Source: Chloroflexota bacterium
GTDB taxonomy: Bacteria; Chloroflexota; Limnocylindria; Limnocylindrales; CSP1-4
DNA: 14,200 nt
NCBI GenBank assembly: GCA_003158495.1
Contig: PMJT01000075.1
Location: forward strand, 3,364-17,563
Direction: 5' to 3'
Part shown: in pieces, positions 1 to 6,510 of the stretch
Layout of the letters: every line of letters starts with the position of its first letter
How positions within the stretch are numbered: position 1 is the stretch's first letter
Position numbers and translations under genes: made by a program
The notes under the pieces: generated by a model
What the model was told of the DNA's origin: nothing
The model's database searches: none
What the model saw: only the letters and a program-made list of their open reading frames with translations

Positions 1-795
1 CTCGCCGCTACCCGGTACCCGGGCATGCCGCTCTTCCCGGGCCATCCGCCGTTCCAGGTTCTCAACTACCGCACGCCGCGCGGCATCCGTGTGACCGGCG
101 CGAAGCCGTGGGGTCCGGTCAACGACGCCGGGCTCGGCTACATGGCCGAGTACGTCATGGCAACCTCGCATTCCGGGGCTCACATAGATGCGCTGGCGCA
201 CATGACGGTCGGCGAGGATATGCACTGGTATGGCGGCGGGCGGGCGGACGAACACCTGACGGATTTCGGGCCAACGTACGGCGACGCGGCGAAGCTGCCG
301 CCGTTCTTCACTCGCGGCATCCTCATCGACGCAGCTGGCTACCGAGGCATCGAGTGCCTGCCCAAGGGGTCCCCGATCGACGCCTCCGAGATGGAGGCGA
401 TCTGCGCCGCCCAGGGCGTCACGGTCCAGCCGTGGGACGTAGTGGTCATTCGTACCGGCTACATGGGCCTCTGGCCCGATGCCGAACGGATGGCCGCTTA
501 CAAGACCGCGGGGCCGGACATATCGGCGGCGGAATGGCTCCTCGAGCGTGGGATCGTCGCCACTGGAACCGATACGGAGACGTATGAAGTCCAGCCGGCG
601 CCCGATCCGGGCCCGACCGGCAATCCCCAACCCGTCCACACGCTGCTGTTGATCGACAACGGCATCTACATCATGGAAAGCCTCGATCTGGAGGCCCTGG
701 CGCGAGACCGCGTCTACGAGTTCCTGTTCGTTGCTCTACCGGTGAAGATCCGCGGCGCCACGGGCTCGATGATCGACCCGCTCGCCGTAATCTAG
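1..795 (+). CDS. Cyclase family protein (kynurenine formamidase-like metal-dependent hydrolase), 5' partial
   Basis: Likely a metal-dependent amidohydrolase or lactonase-type enzyme of the cyclase family (PF04199), whose characterised members include kynurenine formamidase and isatin hydrolase. The family's metal-binding signature HxGxHxDxxxH is visible as HSGAHIDALAH, at residues 49-59 counted from the ATG at base 25, giving His49, His53, Asp55 and His59. The C-terminus carries the usual run: HTLLLID, then IYIMESLDLEAL, then GATGSMIDP. The reading frame is open to base 1 and the codons before the ATG at 25 read RYPG. They lead into MPLFPGHPPF, which in relatives follows a short N-terminal DLSHP-like segment, so the true start probably lies upstream of the window and base 25 is an internal Met. 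The TAG stop is 12 bases before the dehydrogenase gene, so the two are probably co-transcribed. The family call is secure, but the substrate is unknown. Confidence 0.88.
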   Translation, partial: LAATRYPGMPLFPGHPPFQVLNYRTPRGIRVTGAKPWGPVNDAGLGYMAEYVMATSHSGAHIDALAHMTVGEDMHWYGGGRADEHLTDFGPTYGDAAKLPPFFTRGILIDAAGYRGIECLPKGSPIDASEMEAICAAQGVTVQPWDVVVIRTGYMGLWPDAERMAAYKTAGPDISAAEWLLERGIVATGTDTETYEVQPAPDPGPTGNPQPVHTLLLIDNGIYIMESLDLEALARDRVYEFLFVALPVKIRGATGSMIDPLAVI

Positions 796-807
796 GGAGG
801 AAGCTCC

Positions 808-1875
808 GTGCTCGACGTGTCCCCGACTATGAAGGCGCTTGTTGTCCTCGAACCCAACCGGGTCGAGATCCAGGACGTCCCGACGCCCACTCCCGGCCCG
901 AACGAGGTGCTCGCGCGGGTTCACGCCGTCTCGATCTGCGGCACGGACGCCCACCTCGTGCGGGGCGACTATCCGGGATTCTGGCCGTTGAGCTTCCCGT
1001 TCATCCCCGGCCACGAATGGGCCGGGGATATCGTCGCGCTCGGTCCGGGCGCTGACCTGTATGGCTGGAAGATCGGCGACCGGGTCGCCGGAACCTCTCA
1101 CGACGCCTGCGGCTTCTGCCAGAAGTGCGTCGAGGGTCACTACAACCTCTGCGAGAACTACGGCAAACTCGGCCTGCACAAGCAGTACGGGCACAACGTC
1201 CAGGGTGCGGACGCGACGTATGTCGTCCAGGGCGTGAAGACTATCTTCAACCTTCCGGACGGCATCAGCTTCGAGCTCGGGGCGATCATCGACCCGGCCT
1301 CGATTGCGCTCCACGTTGCGAATCGGGGCAACGTCCAGCCGGGCGACGCCGTCGCCATCACCGGTGGCGGTGCTATCGGACTCCTGTCCGGCGACGCCGC
1401 GCTTATCCGGGGCGCCTCGCGGATCATCGTGGTCGAGCCCAACGCTGGCCGTCGGGCAAAGGCCGAGCAGCTCGGCTTCGAGACCGTCGATCCCGGCGCC
1501 AGCGATCCGGTCGAGACCGTCCGGGCCATGACCGCCGGGTTGGGTGTCGACGTCGTCCTTGAATGCGCCGGGGTCCCGGTCACCGTGCAGTGGGCGCTCG
1601 GGATGCTCCGGCGCGGCGGGCGGTGCGCGGCCGTCGGTATCCCAACCAAGGGCGTCGAGATCGCGATGCAGAGGATCGTCCTGGACGAGCTCGAACTGGT
1701 CGGCTGCCGCGCCAGCGCGGGCGAGATGCGTCGGGTCATGCCGCTGGTCGAACAGGGCCGCATGCGGGTCAAGGAGATGGTCACCCACCGCTTCTCGCTT
1801 GACCAGTACGAACAAGCCCTTGCGACTCTGAACGATCCCAAGAGCGGCGCGATCAAGATCGTGATCGAGCCTTAG
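808..1875 (+). CDS. Zinc-dependent medium-chain alcohol/polyol dehydrogenase
   Basis: A 355-residue medium-chain dehydrogenase/reductase (GroES-like domain plus Rossmann domain) of the threonine/sorbitol dehydrogenase type, predicted to oxidise a secondary alcohol with NAD(P)+ in the cytosol. Catalytic zinc ligands are Cys44 (SICGTDAH) and His69-Glu70 (GHEWAG). The four structural-zinc cysteines are Cys101, 104, 107 and 115 (CGFCQKCVEGHYNLC). The dinucleotide-binding loop is GGGAIGLL at 186-193, with an acidic residue (Glu210) at the end of the second strand, which usually favours NAD. The GTG start at 808 is preferred because AGGGAGG lies 7 bases upstream (794-800), although an in-frame ATG at 829 begins the conserved MKALV segment. 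It follows the cyclase gene by 12 bases, suggesting the two act on one pathway, perhaps alcohol oxidation followed by hydrolysis of a ring or lactone. Substrate specificity cannot be read from sequence. Confidence 0.93.
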   Translation: MLDVSPTMKALVVLEPNRVEIQDVPTPTPGPNEVLARVHAVSICGTDAHLVRGDYPGFWPLSFPFIPGHEWAGDIVALGPGADLYGWKIGDRVAGTSHDACGFCQKCVEGHYNLCENYGKLGLHKQYGHNVQGADATYVVQGVKTIFNLPDGISFELGAIIDPASIALHVANRGNVQPGDAVAITGGGAIGLLSGDAALIRGASRIIVVEPNAGRRAKAEQLGFETVDPGASDPVETVRAMTAGLGVDVVLECAGVPVTVQWALGMLRRGGRCAAVGIPTKGVEIAMQRIVLDELELVGCRASAGEMRRVMPLVEQGRMRVKEMVTHRFSLDQYEQALATLNDPKSGAIKIVIEP

Positions 1876-1896
1876 GTTCATTCGCAGGTACGTCGG

Positions 1897-1930
1897 AGCG
1901 GCGGCTCATCCTCCTTAGAGCCGCCGCTTT
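1897..1930 (+). terminator. Hairpin terminator after the dehydrogenase gene
   Basis: A perfect 11-base inverted repeat, AGCGGCGGCTC at 1897-1907 and GAGCCGCCGCT at 1918-1928, encloses a 10-base loop and lies 21 bases past the dehydrogenase stop. The tail is short (TTTCC), so it is a strong stem with a weak U-tract. The opposing gene ends at 2068, so this hairpin separates two convergent transcription units and could act in either direction. Confidence 0.7.
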
Positions 1931-2067
1931 CCGGCGCCCGTCCTGGTTCGCGAGGCGTCGACAATGCACGACGTGTCGTCTATGCCAGCTGGTGCGGCTG
2001 GCCCGGCTCGGCCCGGCTCCGTATCAGCGGGAGCTGTCGCTCCCGTGAGAGTCGATAGACATGAACA

Positions 2068-2856
2068 TCAAGACGCGATACCGATGCGTCCTTCGGGCAT
2101 GGACGAACCGTCCAGGAAGGTTCTCCTGAGAGCCTCGAGCCCGTCACTTCCGAGCCCGAGTCCGTCGGCGAAGTAGCCCTCGATAGCTCCATACGACTTT
2201 CGCACCTCGTCGAGGGCGGCATCGAGGTACTCGGGCCGAACCCACAGAAACGAGCCGAGAACTTCCGAGTCTCCGCCGCGAGCCTCGAAGTCGGCGAACA
2301 TGGACTCGAAACCAGGCCTCAGGAACTGGTTGCTCGCCACGAAGTCCTTCATCACACTTTCACGAGGCACGCCCAGCATCAGCTGCAACGCGGCGACTGC
2401 CCAGCCGGTCCTGTCCTTCCCGCCCGTGCAATGGATCAAAACCGCCCCGGACGGTTCTGCCACAACATTGAGGAAGACTCGACCAAAGGCTTCACGAGCG
2501 CTCCCGAGCCTTACAAAGTTGCGGTACTGGTCGACGAACATCGCGACGCCCTTCCCGTCGCCAAACGTCGCGCCGGCCGCTGCGGGATCGCGCATCGTCT
2601 CCATGATCCGGCCCGGCGTGTGGCCCGTCATCTCTTCGAGGACGTCGGCCACGATGTGGCTCACCCCGGGCGGCACTCGATCGGGTCGGTCGGCTCGCTC
2701 GGCCTCCGTGCGCAGGTCGTAGATCGTGCGGATGCCCAACCGGGCGAATTCGGCCGCGGCGGCCTCATCCAGCCTGTCGAGCGCCGAGGAGCGGAACAGA
2801 AGACCGGTGCGAACGGGCTGACCGTCGGCGGTGACGAGGCCGCCCACGTCTCGCAT
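2068..2856 (-). CDS. PtpB-like tyrosine/lipid phosphatase (Y_phosphatase3 family)
   Basis: A 262-residue protein phosphatase of the PF13350 group, which includes mycobacterial PtpB (phosphotyrosine and phosphoinositide phosphatase). The CX5R active-site loop is HCTGGKDRTG at residues 142-151, with nucleophile Cys143 and Arg149; the Lys in GKDRTG is typical of this group. Other family marks are NMRDVGG at the start, RSSALDRL near 22-29 and IYDLRTEAER at 45-54. The first canonical start codon is the ATG at 2856, but the frame is open further and reads RLIALASVPN just before it, which matches the conserved N-terminal segment of the family. No Shine-Dalgarno sequence precedes ATG 2856, whereas a strong one precedes an ACG codon at 2898. 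The annotated start may therefore be 14 codons short. It lies downstream of the XdhC/MocA genes on the same strand but after a gap, so co-transcription is uncertain. Confidence 0.87.
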   Translation of the reverse strand: MRDVGGLVTADGQPVRTGLLFRSSALDRLDEAAAAEFARLGIRTIYDLRTEAERADRPDRVPPGVSHIVADVLEEMTGHTPGRIMETMRDPAAAGATFGDGKGVAMFVDQYRNFVRLGSAREAFGRVFLNVVAEPSGAVLIHCTGGKDRTGWAVAALQLMLGVPRESVMKDFVASNQFLRPGFESMFADFEARGGDSEVLGSFLWVRPEYLDAALDEVRKSYGAIEGYFADGLGLGSDGLEALRRTFLDGSSMPEGRIGIAS

Positions 2857-2895
2857 GTTCGGAACGGAGGCTAGTGCGATGAGCCGGCCGGCGTC

Positions 2896-2914
2896 CGTGT
2901 CGGTTCTCCTCTCC
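2896..2914 (-). promoter_or_regulatory. Strong ribosome binding site and possible non-canonical ACG start for the phosphatase
   Basis: On the minus strand GGAGAGGAGAA (2914 to 2904) is followed, 7 bases after AGGAG, by an in-frame ACG at 2898-2896. The codons from there lead through RLIALASVPN into the annotated MRDVGG start. Position and frame suit translation initiation, but ACG is a very rare start in bacteria. A single base change in the DNA or assembly would make it a normal ATG. Confidence 0.4.
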
Positions 2915-2949
2915 GGTGCCCGCGGGGCGGGCGTGGGGTGAATCGCGGC

Positions 2950-2977
2950 GGAGCGGGGCGCGTACTAGTGCCGCTCC
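2950..2977. repeat. Inverted repeat upstream of the phosphatase gene
   Basis: GGAGCGG at 2950-2956 and CCGCTCC at 2971-2977 form a perfect 7-base inverted repeat around a 14-base loop containing ACTAGT. It lies in the untranslated stretch between the cytidylyltransferase and phosphatase genes. It could be an RNA hairpin or a protein site, but no T-run follows on either strand. Confidence 0.3.
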
Positions 2978-3056
2978 AGCCTCGTGAGCGCGGAGGGCGC
3001 CGATCGCGGGGCCCAATCCGTGGCTCCAGTCTATCGAATGGGCCGCAGCCGCGCCC

Positions 3057-3104
3057 CGCTGCCGCCCGCCCCCGATGCCGCCCGCCCCCGCTGCCGCCCC
3101 GCGA
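3057..3104. repeat. 16-base GC-rich tandem repeat
   Basis: Two head-to-tail 16-base units (GCCGCCCGCCCCCGAT at 3061-3076 and GCCGCCCGCCCCCGCT at 3077-3092) are followed by a shortened third unit that reaches the stop codon of the cytidylyltransferase gene. The array lies directly behind that gene on the minus strand, in its 3' untranslated region. It resembles a slippage-prone minisatellite. Confidence 0.75.
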
Positions 3105-3710
3105 TCAGGGCCGGAGGCCGGGCGAAGCCTCGATTGCCGCCAGCTCATCCGGTGTGTCGATGTCCGGGTTGGAGCCATCGAAGTCCAACACCGTCACGAG
3201 CTCTGAGTGCTGGCGCAGGATCGGACCGAGGCCCCGATCCGACTGTGCTTCGCGGGCGAGCTGCCAGGCTGTGCGACCTACGAGAACTGGATTCGAGCCG
3301 CCGCCATCGTGGTATCGGGGCACGACGATGGGCCGCTCCGTGGAGCCGGACTCGGCCAGAAGCCTCTCGATCACGTCCACCCGGACGAGCGGCTGGTCGC
3401 CCAGCAGGATCAGCGCCGCGTCCCTGGCCGGGCTCACGTTCTCGAGCCCAACCAGGAGAGAACTGGAGAGGCCGGCCTTCGGCGCCGGATTGCGGACCCG
3501 CCGTTCTGATCGCCAGGGCAGACTGCGCTCGATCTCCTCGGCGTCGTGGCCGAGCACGACCACGACCTCCTCGATCCCGACGGCGGCGACGGCGTCAAGC
3601 ACGTACAGAAGCAAGGGTCGGCCCCACAGATACGCCAGGGTCTTCGGACGGCCGAATCTGGAGGAGGCGCCGGCCGCCAGGACAATCGCGGCCACTCCCA
3701 CCGCTTGCAT
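3105..3710 (-). CDS. mocA: Molybdenum cofactor cytidylyltransferase (MocA/MobA-like NTP transferase)
   Basis: A 201-residue nucleotidyltransferase that probably adds CMP (or another NMP) to molybdopterin, giving the dinucleotide cofactor of xanthine dehydrogenase/CO dehydrogenase-type hydroxylases. The nucleotide-binding loop LAAGASSRFGRPK is at residues 11-23. LAAG rather than the LAGG of MobA is the MocA-type form. The metal-binding GDQP is at 104-107, NPVL at 140-143 and the C-terminal DIDTPDEL at 183-190. The length is normal for the family. Its ATG shares one base with the stop of the upstream XdhC gene (TGATG at 3712-3708), implying translational coupling, and XdhC-MocA pairing is a recurrent arrangement in Mo-hydroxylase maturation. 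CTP versus GTP preference is inferred from the loop and the neighbour. No hydroxylase subunits are present in the window. Confidence 0.88.
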   Translation of the reverse strand: MQAVGVAAIVLAAGASSRFGRPKTLAYLWGRPLLLYVLDAVAAVGIEEVVVVLGHDAEEIERSLPWRSERRVRNPAPKAGLSSSLLVGLENVSPARDAALILLGDQPLVRVDVIERLLAESGSTERPIVVPRYHDGGGSNPVLVGRTAWQLAREAQSDRGLGPILRQHSELVTVLDFDGSNPDIDTPDELAAIEASPGLRP

Positions 3711-4867
3711 CAGCCCCGTGACAGTGGGGCGGCCGCTGCGGTCGCGGCCACCTGGCCGGCCTCGATGCGAGCCTTGTCACGAAGAAGCACGCCCGTCCCG
3801 CCGTAACGTGCGGCAACGATCTCGGCCATGATGGCGAGCGCCGTCTCCGCCGGTGCGCGTCCGCCAAGGTCCAATCCCACCGGGCTCCGCAATCGGTCGA
3901 GGTCCTCCAGCGGAACTCCCGCGGCGGCCAGCCGCTCTCGCCTGGTGACTTGCCTCTTGCGCGAACCGATGGCGCCGACGTACCGGCAGCCACGGGAAAG
4001 GGCCGTGATGATCGCCGGCTCGTCGACCTTGGTGTCGTGAGAGAGAACCACGACCGCGTCCGACGGGCTCATGTCGATCGCGTCCGCCACTTCGTCCGGC
4101 CACCCTACGATCAGCCGATCGACATCGGGAAAGCGCTCGCTCGTCGCGAAGGCGGGCCGCACGTCCGCCACGATCGTCTCGAAGCCGAGCGCCCTGGCAA
4201 TCGACACGAGGGGAATCGCAATCTGGGCGGCACCGATGACTACGAGCCTCGGCTGCGGCGGAAAAACCTCGATGAACAGCGACCGGCCGCTCAACTCCAC
4301 CGTCCTCGAGGTTCCCCGGGCAAGCGATTCGAGCGCCACACGGACCAGATCGGCGTTCGACTCCGGGTCGGCGAGCGAGCCCTCGAGACGTCCGTCCTCC
4401 CAGACCACCAGTTGCGGGGCCGCCGGCTCCCTTTCGCCCCGTGGATGCGGGCCGGCCGTGGCTCCCGGCGAATCTGCCGGAAGAGTCGTTACTACGGCCC
4501 GGCCGCGGGTCGCCCCCGCGGCCGCCGACGCCCGAGCGGCCGACTCAACGGGCTCGGCAATCACCGGCTCGATCAGCACATCGATGATGCCGCCACATGC
4601 CAGCCCCACATCCCACGCTTGCTCGTCACTGATGCCATAACGCACCACGCGCGAGCGGCCGGTCTCCCGGGCTCGCCGGATCTCTTCGACCACCGCCCCT
4701 TCAACGCAGCCGCCGCTCACGGAGCCGGCTATCCGGCCATCGGTTGTGGCCAGCAGCACCGCGCCCTCCGGCCGAGGCGCAGACCCAAACGTGCGAACGA
4801 CAACGCCGCGGCCGATCTCGGCGCCACCGGCTCGCCAGGCCGTCAAGGTCTCGACAAGCTCCTTCAA
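3710..4867 (-). CDS. xdhC: XdhC/CoxI family molybdenum hydroxylase accessory factor
   Basis: A 385-residue accessory protein that, by family knowledge, binds sulfurated molybdenum cofactor and delivers it to a xanthine dehydrogenase/CO dehydrogenase-type enzyme. The N-terminal XdhC/CoxI domain shows SGGCVEG (51-57) and GLACGG (88-93), with Cys54 and Cys91 in the conserved positions. An Ala/Pro-rich linker occupies about 105-150. The C-terminal Rossmann-like domain runs from about 207 (RLVVIGAAQIAIPL) through LSHDTKVDEP (275-284) to the family signature YVGAIGSRKR (296-305), SPVGLDLGGRAPAE and EIVAARYG. The start is TTG at 4867 with GGGAGG 7 bases upstream; no ATG fits the domain start better. 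It is translationally coupled to the cytidylyltransferase gene. The gene letter follows the family name. The partner enzyme is not in the window, so CoxI-like versus XdhC-like specificity is open. Confidence 0.9.
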   Translation of the reverse strand: MKELVETLTAWRAGGAEIGRGVVVRTFGSAPRPEGAVLLATTDGRIAGSVSGGCVEGAVVEEIRRARETGRSRVVRYGISDEQAWDVGLACGGIIDVLIEPVIAEPVESAARASAAAGATRGRAVVTTLPADSPGATAGPHPRGEREPAAPQLVVWEDGRLEGSLADPESNADLVRVALESLARGTSRTVELSGRSLFIEVFPPQPRLVVIGAAQIAIPLVSIARALGFETIVADVRPAFATSERFPDVDRLIVGWPDEVADAIDMSPSDAVVVLSHDTKVDEPAIITALSRGCRYVGAIGSRKRQVTRRERLAAAGVPLEDLDRLRSPVGLDLGGRAPAETALAIMAEIVAARYGGTGVLLRDKARIEAGQVAATAAAAPLSRG

Positions 4868-5135
4868 TCCCAGGCCTCCCGCTGCATCACGAAGTGCGAC
4901 TTCCGAAACGGCCGCTCAGAGGTGACGATGGCATGGATTCGGACCGCGTTCCCATGCGACCGATTGTACGTCGACGCCACGGATCCCCTGCCGGCGCCCA
5001 ATCCGACCTGCCGTCCCGGTTCGACGAGACCGCCGAGCGGGCCGACATCGGCGCGGCGAGGAACCATGCACAATGAAGTCCTCGGTCAGCTGGATTGGGC
5101 ACGACCTATATGTGCGGAGTGAAGGTGCTGGAGAG
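4868..5135. other. Divergent intergenic region between xdhC and the Tm-1-like gene
   Basis: These 268 bases should hold promoters for both directions. On the minus strand TACAAT (complement of 4963-4968) matches the -10 consensus at five of six positions, but no good -35 is seen at the right distance. On the plus strand TATATG at 5107-5112 is the best -10 candidate, 24 bases before the ATG at 5136. No convincing operator, hairpin or coding sequence was found. An in-frame ATG at 5073 would extend the Tm-1-like protein by 21 residues that do not resemble the family. Confidence 0.35.
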
Positions 5136-6509
5136 ATGACGAGGCCTGCGATCGTCTGCGTCGGCATGTGCAATACGAAGGGCGCCGAGATCAGGTACCT
5201 GGCCGAGCAGGTGGACCAACAGGGCGGCCAGCCGGTCATCATGGACATCAGTCTCGGCGCGGCCGTGGATTGGGCCAACGTGTCGCTGGCTGAAGTCCTG
5301 GCCTCGGACGGTACGCGGGTCGAAGACGTGTTCGCCGCGCCTCGCGCGGACGCCATCGACCTGGTCGGCCACGCCGGCGCTACCAAGATCCTCCAGCTGA
5401 GAGCCGCCGGAAGATGCGACGGGATCATCTCGTGGGCAGGTTCTGTCGGGACGACAACGGCCACTCAGATCATGCGAGCACTGCCGTTCGGTGTGCCGAA
5501 GGTGATGCTCACCGACATGGCCTCGAGCGACGTCAGCATGTGGCTCGGAAACAAGGACATCTACATCGTCAACCCGACGGCCGAACAAGGGATAAACGTG
5601 GTCACGCGCAAGGCCGTCGCGAACGCCGCCGCGGCCGTGGTTGCCATGGCCAATGTCCCGGAGATTCCGGCAGGTTCCAGGCCTCTGGCCGCGATAACTT
5701 CGTACGGCTCGACGACGCCGACCGTGCGGCGTTGCGCGGAGTTCATGGAGCTGAGGGGATGGGACGTAAGCGTCTTCCACGCGGTCGGTGTCGGAGCCAC
5801 GATGGAGGACCTGATCCGATCGGGGCTCATCACGGCACTGATCGACCTCACACCGGCCGAACTGACGAACAACCTCCTCCACAGCGTCTACGGCACCCCG
5901 AAGACGTGGGAAGGTGAGCGGCTCACCGCCGCCGCAGAAATGGGAATACCGCAGGTCGTGGCCCCCGGCGGTATGGACCAGGCGGCGATGGGCCCGCTGC
6001 ACAGCGTCCCAGCCGAGTACCTCGATGACATCCGCAGTGGGCGGCGCCTCTCATACCACGGCACCGGACTGCCCTACCAGCACAACGCGTCTGTGACCAT
6101 CATCCTTCCCACCCTCGAAGAGGTCGAGCAGATCTCCTTGGAGATCGCTCGGAAGCTCAACGACACCCGAGGACCGACGGCTCTCGTGATTCCGATGCGC
6201 GGCTGGTCGGCCTACGACCAGGACGAGGAATCGGCAACCCTCGCGCGGGGTTGGTCACCCGGTAATGGTGACGGGCCCACGTGGTCCCCAGACCCTTCTA
6301 ATCCGGGTTGGTCTCAACGCTCCACGATCATGCTGTCCGTGCTGCAGAAACACTTGAACCGCGGCAACCCGAACCTCGACCTGCTGGTCTGCGATCTCCA
6401 CATACTCGATCTGGAGTTCGCCGACCTCGTCAACAGGTGCATGGCGGACATGCTCGATCATTCGTGGCGCAAGGGCATGTACCGCGACTCGAGTGGCGTG
6501 ATCGCCTGA
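5136..6509 (+). CDS. Tm-1-like (UPF0261) ATP-binding domain protein
   Basis: A 457-residue homologue of the Tm-1/UPF0261 family (PF06792), named after the tomato Tm-1 resistance protein; bacterial members have no established reaction. The ATG at 5136 is chosen because MTRPAIVCVGMCNTKGAEI matches the usual N-terminus (VxxxGxxxTKG) and has GGAG close upstream. Residues 93-133 form the glycine/threonine-rich nucleotide-binding segment: CDGIISWAGSVGTTTATQ, then MRALPFGVPKVMLTD. A second domain starts near 185 (AITSYGSTTP), with VFHAVGVGATMEDLI at 213-227 and a GIPQVVAPGGMDQ loop near 270-282. The C-terminal part (350-430) matches the family end but carries an unusual Trp/Pro/Gly-rich stretch at 372-392. 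The gene stands alone, divergent from xdhC and convergent with the luciferase-like gene one base beyond its stop. Homologues often neighbour sugar and carboxylate catabolism genes, which suits this context but does not define a function. Confidence 0.88.
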   Translation: MTRPAIVCVGMCNTKGAEIRYLAEQVDQQGGQPVIMDISLGAAVDWANVSLAEVLASDGTRVEDVFAAPRADAIDLVGHAGATKILQLRAAGRCDGIISWAGSVGTTTATQIMRALPFGVPKVMLTDMASSDVSMWLGNKDIYIVNPTAEQGINVVTRKAVANAAAAVVAMANVPEIPAGSRPLAAITSYGSTTPTVRRCAEFMELRGWDVSVFHAVGVGATMEDLIRSGLITALIDLTPAELTNNLLHSVYGTPKTWEGERLTAAAEMGIPQVVAPGGMDQAAMGPLHSVPAEYLDDIRSGRRLSYHGTGLPYQHNASVTIILPTLEEVEQISLEIARKLNDTRGPTALVIPMRGWSAYDQDEESATLARGWSPGNGDGPTWSPDPSNPGWSQRSTIMLSVLQKHLNRGNPNLDLLVCDLHILDLEFADLVNRCMADMLDHSWRKGMYRDSSGVIA

Positions 6510-6510
6510 G

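Noticed and set aside
736..1881. Open frame of 381 codons antisense to the zinc dehydrogenase
   Set aside because: It is an Asp/Arg/Ala/Gly-rich shadow of the sense codons without motifs. It overlaps both sense genes and has no ribosome site.
1964..2176. Possible 70-codon gene between the dehydrogenase and phosphatase genes
   Set aside because: Low-complexity Ala/Pro/Ser-rich translation, overlaps the phosphatase 3' end, no ribosome site.
2938..3831. Long plus-strand frame rich in Arg, Pro and Ser across the cytidylyltransferase region
   Set aside because: It runs antisense to two genes with clear catalytic motifs and shows the composition typical of a GC-rich shadow frame.
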